A DNA stretch of 9,374 nt from Solirubrobacterales bacterium 70-9 (GTDB lineage Bacteria; Actinomycetota; Thermoleophilia; Solirubrobacterales; 70-9), in NCBI GenBank assembly GCA_001898095.1, contig MKSH01000276.1, positions 273 to 9,646 on the forward strand, written 5' to 3'. The position numbers and the translations under genes are program-made. How positions within the stretch are numbered: the first letter of the stretch is position 1; each line of letters begins with the position of its first letter. Shown in pieces: positions 1-4,928 of the stretch. Under the pieces are notes generated by a model, which had not been told where the DNA came from, did not search any database, and worked only from the letters and a program-made list of their open reading frames with translations.

Positions 1-733
1 CGTCTTCCTGGGGTCGTTCTTTCCAGGCGGCTACTCCAGCGCCGTCCAGATAGGTCGCGAGGATCGCGGCAACCTCCTTCACCATCCGATCCGGATTATC
101 TCGACCAGAAAGGGTGGCTCCCCACAGCAGGAAGGTCTTTGGGAGTGCTGCTCGACGCCACACGTCCCAGTGTCCGATTCGTTGGGTCTGGGCCCGTCTG
201 GAAAGCTTGAGATCGGTCGCTGAGAACTTGAGCTCCTTGCGACGATTGGACCAGTCATCCATCGCACCGCGACTGGGATAGCCTCGATAGGCCGGACCGC
301 CGGTGAGTTTGCTCTCCGCGCAGACGATGGGTGCGGCTGGATGTCCAGGCCATGCAAGGTCGATCTGATGGGTCTGTGAGAAGCCCTCAATTTTGGATCG
401 ACTCCCGATCCTCTCGTTGGTCCGGTTCTCCAAGAGGAGGGAGAGAAGCGTCGAAAACTGATTCCCCTTGCCGCGATAGACCCCGTCTATCCGCTGTTTG
501 TAGGATTTGGTGCCATCTCCCAAGGCGACCGGAGGTGCATCTGCAATTCGGTACTGATCCAGGCACCAGATGAACTTAAGCCACTGCTCCGCGATGTCTG
601 CGAAGTCTCGGATCCCGTTGTCTTGCACGCCACCAACAAGCTCGGACCAGATTTCTCCGGGGTGACCCCATTGAGCTTCGATTTCCCGTGCTCGATCGAG
701 TGCTTCGTCCTCTTCAGGTTTGTTGAGTGCCAT
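1..733 (-). CDS. Type II restriction endonuclease, PD-(D/E)XK fold (3' part outside window)
   Basis: The frame opens with ATG at 733 and stays open for 244 codons to the window edge, so the C-terminus is missing. The translation begins MALNKPEEDEALDRAREIEA. Residues 119-142 hold the pattern expected of a PD-(D/E)XK nuclease: a strand with HQID (D125), a 14-residue gap, then a strand with CAESK (E140, K142). D125, E140 and K142 would be the metal-binding and catalytic residues. The gene starts 14 nt after the stop of an N6-adenine methyltransferase in the same direction. The pair therefore looks like a type II restriction-modification operon whose endonuclease cuts unmodified copies of the methylated site. 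There is no clear Shine-Dalgarno sequence before the ATG, so translation may be coupled to the methyltransferase. Codons often end in A or T, unlike the genes to the right. I could not assign a subfamily or recognition site. The nuclease call rests on the motif plus the context. Confidence 0.78.
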   Translation of the reverse strand, partial: MALNKPEEDEALDRAREIEAQWGHPGEIWSELVGGVQDNGIRDFADIAEQWLKFIWCLDQYRIADAPPVALGDGTKSYKQRIDGVYRGKGNQFSTLLSLLLENRTNERIGSRSKIEGFSQTHQIDLAWPGHPAAPIVCAESKLTGGPAYRGYPSRGAMDDWSNRRKELKFSATDLKLSRRAQTQRIGHWDVWRRAALPKTFLLWGATLSGRDNPDRMVKEVAAILATYLDGAGVAAWKERPQED

Positions 734-747
734 AGAGATTGCTGAGC

Positions 748-2454
748 TTACGTCGATCTGGCTCCCATGCGGGTGCGTCGTAGCTCCAGGTTCGCTTCGT
801 GAAGGAGGCGAACGTCTCTTGCCGGGATGTCACAGACATCACAGAGGAGGGCATCGTCGACTCGCTTCGCAACGCCGGTCCAGAGGCCCTCCCTCAAATG
901 TCTCTCCAATTTTGCGCGTTCAGACTTCAGGACGTTCCAGGCAGCACTGAGCTGAGGCGGACTCGGGACTGGAAGGCTTGCAGCCTCCCGTGGCTCCATC
1001 TTCAAGATCCCGCCTCCGTAACTCCGACCGTGGATCTCTGCTCCCAGCATCGATACGGCGTTCATCATGAGGATAGGTAGAGCTAGACGCGCCTCCTTTG
1101 GCACTCCAGCGTTGAGGCTGACGCCGTGCATTGAGTTAAGAAAGCCTGCTTTTGCAGAATTCGTGATGAGCCTCGGGTACCGGTGGCTCATGTAGGTGAA
1201 AAAGAGATCTGGCGTGGGGGCCGCTGGCGGCTTGAACCAGACAGCCCGGACCCGGCACTTGTATGCCTCGTTGACTTTGGAGGCCAGGCCTCTGTCGAGA
1301 TAGGAGGCCAGTCCGGCATTCTCTGGACGCTTCAACCATTCCGGATCCGAATGGCGAGGCTGGAGAAGCCAAACGGCCGCCCCGTTCTCTCGAAGGAGTG
1401 CCCAGTCGCTTCTGCTGAAAGTGGATCCGCGCAGATGCTTGGTGCCAGGAGGGCAAATCCGGGCTAGATCGCGCTCATCAATGCCGAACTCCGTTCGGGT
1501 CTCCTCGTTGATGCAGAAGTAGTCGTTAGCTCCGGTGACGGTTCCGAGAGTAGGTGCGCCGTAGTTGCCCAAGTCGACGAACGACTTCGCAACTACCCGG
1601 TCGTATATCTGGCGCTGCTCGACGGGAAGGAGGAGGTCCGTCCACTTCCCTTGGTCGGGGGGCGCAACGTTCAGGTGCATCGGGCCGAACATTCGAATAT
1701 TGGGAAGATCGGATGCGTCCTCAACCGGAACCAGTGAGAACGCATTGCAGCCGCCGCTACCTCGCGCCAGGACCAAGACAACCTTCTCGGTCGCGTCGGG
1801 AAACTGAAGACGCTCGAAGGTGACGAGATGCACCGCCTTGAACCGTCGCTTTAGCCACGAGCGGATCGGCTCTGCGTAGCCGGTGTGCAGAAGCTCGGTC
1901 GGAAGCACCATTGCCAATCGTCCGTCGGGCTTCAGGAAGCCGCAGGCATGGACGACCAAGGCCGCCCAGGATGATGCGAGGCCTGAGATCCTGACGCCTT
2001 GCGCCAGCGCTGCTGCTTGGGCCCGTTTGCGTTCGAGGCCAACATGCTTCTGATAGCGAACGAATGGTGGGTTGCCAATAACTGCGTCGACGAGAGGTAG
2101 CTGAGCATCGAGTCTGTCCGGGGTCGACTCCGAAAAAAAGTCACCGACCTTCAGGGAGCCATCTAGACCTTGATCTCGAAGAATGGCGGTGGAGGCATCG
2201 ACAGAGGCTCGGTGCAGATCGACTCCAAGCACCTGTTCTTTCAGTTGTGTTGTGGTTGCGCCTAAATCGGCCAGTCGTCTCGCCGCCGACTCCAGGAATA
2301 TCGCCTCGCCGCAAGTGGGGTCGAGGACAGTCGCTTTCGGATCTCCTTCAACCGCCCAGTCGGCCAGATAGTCCGCGATTGCCGGAGGCGTGAAGAAAGC
2401 TCCACGATCTTTTCGCAGAGACGGCGTATCGGCGGTTGAAATTGACCTGCTCAC
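748..2454 (-). CDS. N6-adenine DNA methyltransferase of a type II restriction-modification system
   Basis: This 568-residue protein should transfer a methyl group from S-adenosylmethionine to the N6 of adenine in a specific DNA site, protecting host DNA from the companion endonuclease. The motifs appear in the order of gamma-class enzymes: GAFFTPP at 18-24 (motif X), DPTCGEAIFL at 45-54 (motif I, SAM binding), GVDL at 77-80 (motif II), and GNPPF at 127-131 (motif IV catalytic NPPF) followed by VRYQ. A FLKPDGRLAMVLP segment lies at 173-185. The C-terminal half (about 250-568) has no motif I recognise and probably holds the target-recognition domain. The GTG start is favoured because it precedes motif X by a short stretch and has a TAGGCT -10 element six bases upstream. 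The endonuclease gene follows after 14 nt. Base composition is clearly lower in GC than the genes to the right, which suggests acquisition by transfer. The family call is secure; the specificity is unknown. Confidence 0.93.
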   Translation of the reverse strand: MSRSISTADTPSLRKDRGAFFTPPAIADYLADWAVEGDPKATVLDPTCGEAIFLESAARRLADLGATTTQLKEQVLGVDLHRASVDASTAILRDQGLDGSLKVGDFFSESTPDRLDAQLPLVDAVIGNPPFVRYQKHVGLERKRAQAAALAQGVRISGLASSWAALVVHACGFLKPDGRLAMVLPTELLHTGYAEPIRSWLKRRFKAVHLVTFERLQFPDATEKVVLVLARGSGGCNAFSLVPVEDASDLPNIRMFGPMHLNVAPPDQGKWTDLLLPVEQRQIYDRVVAKSFVDLGNYGAPTLGTVTGANDYFCINEETRTEFGIDERDLARICPPGTKHLRGSTFSRSDWALLRENGAAVWLLQPRHSDPEWLKRPENAGLASYLDRGLASKVNEAYKCRVRAVWFKPPAAPTPDLFFTYMSHRYPRLITNSAKAGFLNSMHGVSLNAGVPKEARLALPILMMNAVSMLGAEIHGRSYGGGILKMEPREAASLPVPSPPQLSAAWNVLKSERAKLERHLREGLWTGVAKRVDDALLCDVCDIPARDVRLLHEANLELRRTRMGARST

Positions 2455-2460
2455 TCACCA

Positions 2461-2466
2461 AGCCTA
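2461..2466 (-). promoter_or_regulatory. Putative -10 element (TAGGCT) of the methyltransferase, leaderless start
   Basis: Read on the minus strand, TAGGCT (TANNNT) is followed by six bases (TGGTGA) and then the GTG start. Transcription starting about seven bases after the -10 would begin at the start codon, giving a leaderless mRNA. No convincing -35 hexamer or Shine-Dalgarno sequence is visible. The same spacing recurs at 7887-7892 and 3955-3960, which strengthens the call. Confidence 0.5.
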
Positions 2467-2547
2467 GGGGGAGGGACGGTTGGAATCCCCGATCGTCGAG
2501 CGACCAATTTGGGCAGATCTAGGGCCCGTGTCGGATTGCGGCCGACG

Positions 2548-3063
2548 CTAGAAGGCGTTCAGGCGGTCGCTGCGGAGGCCGGGGGTGCGGACCAGCTCGA
2601 CCGGCTTGAAGGTCGAGTTGGGGACGACGAAGAAGCGGACGCCGTCGCGCTCCTCGATCGCCTGGACAGCGGCCTCGCGGGTGTGCCAGGCGAGGGAGAC
2701 GATCAGCGCGTAACCGGTGCCGATGATCGCGACGCCGGGGAAGAAGAGGCCGAGGCCGCCGGCGACGATCGCGGTGACGGCGACCGGCCAGAGGCGCTGG
2801 AGGGCGATCCGGGTGGGGGACTCGGAGGGCAGCGAGGTCGCCATCTTCGCTTTCGCGAGCGGGTTGCGCATGTCCTCGCGGGCGCGCTCCGGCCGCCCCA
2901 GCCAGAAGCCGACGATGATCGAGATCGCCCACCAGGCGAGGGCGACGATCACGGTCGTGCCACCCGGTTCGCCGCCGACGGCGATCGCGCTGATCGCCCC
3001 GAGGACGGTGGCCTCGGCGCCGGTGATGAAGACCGTGATGCGCAGCAGGTCGGTGAAGGGCAT
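2548..3063 (-). CDS. Small integral membrane protein of unknown function
   Basis: The 171-residue protein has four likely membrane helices, at about residues 8-29, 36-56, 91-107 and 109-126. A basic loop lies between helices two and three (PERAREDMRNPLAKAK). The polar C-terminal tail of about 45 residues (127-171) contains an ERDGVRFFVVPN segment and is probably cytoplasmic. I do not recognise a named family and assign no function. The ATG lies 9 nt after the otsB stop on the same strand, so the two genes are very likely cotranscribed and may be functionally linked. There is no obvious Shine-Dalgarno sequence. This frame was chosen over the overlapping frames because its hydrophobic helices and codon pattern, with G or C at third positions, are those of a real protein. 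The other frames give arginine/proline/aspartate-rich low-complexity translations. Confidence 0.8.
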   Translation of the reverse strand: MPFTDLLRITVFITGAEATVLGAISAIAVGGEPGGTTVIVALAWWAISIIVGFWLGRPERAREDMRNPLAKAKMATSLPSESPTRIALQRLWPVAVTAIVAGGLGLFFPGVAIIGTGYALIVSLAWHTREAAVQAIEERDGVRFFVVPNSTFKPVELVRTPGLRSDRLNAF

Positions 3064-3072
3064 GGGCGAGTT

Positions 3073-3891
3073 CTACTCGGCGAGCCAGGTGAGGATCTCG
3101 AGCCAGCCGGCCGGGTCGGCGACGGTGGCGTCGGACTCCGCGGCGATCTCCGGCGGGGACTCGGCGGAGACGACCCCGACCCGGACCGCGGCGACCAGCT
3201 CGCCCGCCTCGTGCAGCTCGCCGAGCCGGCGGAAGGCGTCGACATCGGTGCGGTCGTCGCCCGCGTAGACGGCCCGGTCGAGGTCGCCCGCGGCGAGCAG
3301 CGCGCTCACCGCGGCGTCCTTGCCGCCGCCGCCGACCGGCCGCACCTCCAGCACCTTGCGGCCCCAGCGCGGCTCGAGCCCGGCCCGCTCGGCCTCGGCG
3401 GCGATCTCGCGGGCGACCGCCTCGGCCGCTGCCTCGTCGCCGGCGCCGCGCCAGTGGAGCGCCTGGATCGGCCCCTTGTCCTCGGCGCGGATCCCGACCG
3501 CGTCGAGGCGCCCGGGCGCGAGCGCGGCAAGGAACTCGGCGGCGTAGTGCTCGCGCCCGGCGACCGAGGGATCGGGGCGCGGCTCCTCGTCCCCGGGCAG
3601 CAGCAGCTCCAGCCCGTGGTTGCCCGCGTAGTGGAGCCCGTCGACGGCGACCAGCGCGCGCACCTCGGCGGCCCGCCGGCCGGAGACCGCGCCGACCATC
3701 CCGTAGCGGTCGACCAGCGCCGCCAGCACCCCGCGCGCCTGCTCCGGCAGCGCCGCTTCATCGGCGCGCTCGACGATCGGCGCCAGGGTGCCGTCGAAGT
3801 CGGTGAGGATCGCCGTCCGCCCGGGCTCGGCGCGGAACGGCTCGAGCAGGTCCAGCCAGGTCGCCCGCGTCGTCTGCGATTCGCCCGCCAT
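3073..3891 (-). CDS. otsB: Trehalose-6-phosphate phosphatase (HAD superfamily)
   Basis: This cytoplasmic enzyme removes phosphate from trehalose 6-phosphate, the last step of the OtsA-OtsB route to trehalose, a compatible solute and stress protectant. The 272 residues are normal for the family. HAD motif I is DFDGTLAPI at 31-39, with D31 as the nucleophile and D33 as the acid/base. SGR at 70-72 is motif II. GNHGLE at 90-95 is a family signature. GRKVLEVRP at 178-185 and K191 form the motif III region. GDDRTDVDAF at 211-220 supplies the Mg-binding aspartates. All catalytic residues are present. The ATG at 3891 leaves a normal N-terminus and has a GATACT -10 eight bases upstream. No otsA (trehalose-phosphate synthase) lies in the window, so it must be elsewhere. 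A small membrane protein gene follows after 9 nt in the same operon. GC-rich codon use matches the genome background. Confidence 0.93.
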   Translation of the reverse strand: MAGESQTTRATWLDLLEPFRAEPGRTAILTDFDGTLAPIVERADEAALPEQARGVLAALVDRYGMVGAVSGRRAAEVRALVAVDGLHYAGNHGLELLLPGDEEPRPDPSVAGREHYAAEFLAALAPGRLDAVGIRAEDKGPIQALHWRGAGDEAAAEAVAREIAAEAERAGLEPRWGRKVLEVRPVGGGGKDAAVSALLAAGDLDRAVYAGDDRTDVDAFRRLGELHEAGELVAAVRVGVVSAESPPEIAAESDATVADPAGWLEILTWLAE

Positions 3892-3899
3892 CCACCTTA

Positions 3900-3905
3900 A
3901 GTATC
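3900..3905 (-). promoter_or_regulatory. Putative -10 element (GATACT) of the otsB operon
   Basis: On the minus strand GATACT is followed by TAAGGTGG and then the ATG, so a transcript would have a leader of only one or two bases. It matches four of six TATAAT positions. It lies in the 75-bp region shared with the divergent PAC2 gene. An AAGG just before the ATG is too close to act as an ordinary Shine-Dalgarno sequence. Confidence 0.4.
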
Positions 3906-3954
3906 GCCGCAGCCCGGATCCAAATGCACGCGGGCGGCGGCACTACCCATCCTT

Positions 3955-3960
3955 TACGCT
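3955..3960 (+). promoter_or_regulatory. Putative -10 element (TACGCT) of the PAC2 gene, leaderless start
   Basis: TACGCT fits TANNNT and sits six bases before the GTG start (GAACTC between them). Transcription would begin at or next to the start codon. No Shine-Dalgarno sequence is present, which is consistent with a leaderless mRNA. Confidence 0.5.
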
Positions 3961-3966
3961 GAACTC

Positions 3967-4839
3967 GTGGATTCTTTGAGATGGGAAGGCGAACTGCCGA
4001 AGCTTCGCTCCCCGGTCATGGTCTGCGCGTTTCGCGGCTGGAACGACGCCGCCGCGGCCGCCTCGACCGCGTTGGCCGCGATCGGCAACTCGCTCGACTC
4101 CGAACTGGTCGCCTCGATCGACGCGGAGGAGTACTTCGACTTCCAGTCGACGCGTCCGACGATCACGATGACGGCGGGGGAGACGCGCTCGATCGAGTGG
4201 CCGGAGAACAACTTCATCGCCGTCCGCATCCCGGCCGCCGACCGCGACCTGGTGCTGCTCGACGGCACCGAGCCGAACCTCCGCTGGCGCACCTTCTCGG
4301 AGACCGTGGCGACCGCCGCCGACGCGCTCGAGGTGGAGCTGGTGATCACCCTCGGCTCGCTGATCGCCGAGGTGTCCCACACGCTGCCGGTGCCGATCAC
4401 CGGCCTCGCCTCCTCGCCGGAGCTGGTCGACGAGCTCGACCTCGAGCGCTCCAATTACGAGGGGCCGACCGGGATCGTCGGCGTCGTCCACGACCTCTGC
4501 CGGCAGACCGGCATCGACTCCGCCTCGCTCTGGGCGGCGGTGCCCCACTACGTCGCCGCGGTCCCCAACCCGAAGGCGGCGCTGGCGCTGCTGCGCCGGC
4601 TCGAGGGGATGACCGGGATCGCGGTCGAGGCCTCCGAGCTGGAGGAGGAAACGACCGACTACGAGGAGCAGATCGGCCGCGCCGTCGCCGCCAACCCGGA
4701 GATCGAAGAGCTGGTCGAACGGATCGAGGCCGAACAGGTGGACCTGCTGGCCGACGAGGGCGACGAGCTGCCCTCCGCTGATTCGATTGCCCGCGAGTTT
4801 CAGAGGTTCCTCCGCCAGCGGGGCGGCGAGCAGGGTTAG
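3967..4839 (+). CDS. PAC2-family protein (proteasome assembly chaperone-like)
   Basis: The 290-residue protein carries the signature pieces of the PAC2 family. These are AFRGWNDA at 21-28, LLDGTEPNLRWRTF at 97-110, GSLIAEVSHTLPVPITG at 130-146, NYEGPTGIVG at 163-172, LWAAVPHYV at 189-197 and NPKAALALL at 201-209. In eukaryotes PAC2 helps assemble 20S proteasome alpha rings; actinobacteria, which may carry 20S proteasomes, encode homologues whose role is not settled. After the PAC2 core comes an acidic, probably helical C-terminal region (about 221-275) ending in LPSADSIAREFQRFLRQRG, a tail I associate with actinobacterial members. No signal peptide or membrane helix is seen, so it is cytoplasmic. 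The GTG start is supported by its six-base distance from TACGCT. It stands alone: otsB diverges upstream and the helicase-nuclease gene converges downstream. No proteasome genes are in the window. Confidence 0.9.
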   Translation: MDSLRWEGELPKLRSPVMVCAFRGWNDAAAAASTALAAIGNSLDSELVASIDAEEYFDFQSTRPTITMTAGETRSIEWPENNFIAVRIPAADRDLVLLDGTEPNLRWRTFSETVATAADALEVELVITLGSLIAEVSHTLPVPITGLASSPELVDELDLERSNYEGPTGIVGVVHDLCRQTGIDSASLWAAVPHYVAAVPNPKAALALLRRLEGMTGIAVEASELEEETTDYEEQIGRAVAANPEIEELVERIEAEQVDLLADEGDELPSADSIAREFQRFLRQRGGEQG

Positions 4840-4844
4840 CGAGG

Positions 4845-4912
4845 GGGAGACGGGGGTGACCCCTTCTCTCACAACAGCGGGGAGGTTCGTTCAGGGGTCA
4901 CCCCCGTCTCCC
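4845..4912. repeat. Perfect 20-bp inverted repeat between convergent genes; likely bidirectional terminator or small dispersed repeat
   Basis: The left arm (4845-4864, GGGAGACGGGGGTGACCCCT) is the exact reverse complement of the right arm (4893-4912), with a 28-base loop. It begins 5 bases after the PAC2 stop and ends 16 bases before the stop of the convergent helicase-nuclease gene, so it can form a very stable hairpin in both transcripts. There is no T-run on either side, so it is not a classical intrinsic terminator, though actinobacterial hairpins often lack one. The long perfect arms and long loop also fit a REP- or MITE-like element; no flanking target duplication is evident. A smaller CTGAC/GTCAG hairpin (4912-4916 with 4928-4932) follows and overlaps the nuclease stop codon. 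Confidence 0.8.
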
Positions 4913-4928
4913 TGACGGGGCGCTGGGG

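Noticed and set aside
79..573. Open frames of 103 codons (minus, 79-390) and 80 codons (plus, 331-573) at the left end
   Set aside because: Both overlap the endonuclease frame that starts at 733 and runs unbroken to the window edge with a PD-(D/E)XK motif. They have no motif or start signal of their own.
1..2454. Possible BREX, DISARM or other multi-gene defence system around the methyltransferase
   Set aside because: Only a methyltransferase and a PD-(D/E)XK endonuclease are visible. No ATPase, PglZ, helicase or phospholipase-D gene lies next to them on the visible side, so a simple type II pair is the better reading; genes left of the window are unknown.
2509..3900. 463-codon open frame on the plus strand opposite otsB and the membrane gene
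   Set aside because: The translation is rich in D, G, R and P without domains. The minus strand carries intact HAD phosphatase motifs and membrane helices in this stretch.
3943..4872. 309-codon open frame on the minus strand opposite the PAC2 gene
   Set aside because: It overlaps the PAC2 gene completely and reads into the inverted repeat; no recognisable motif.
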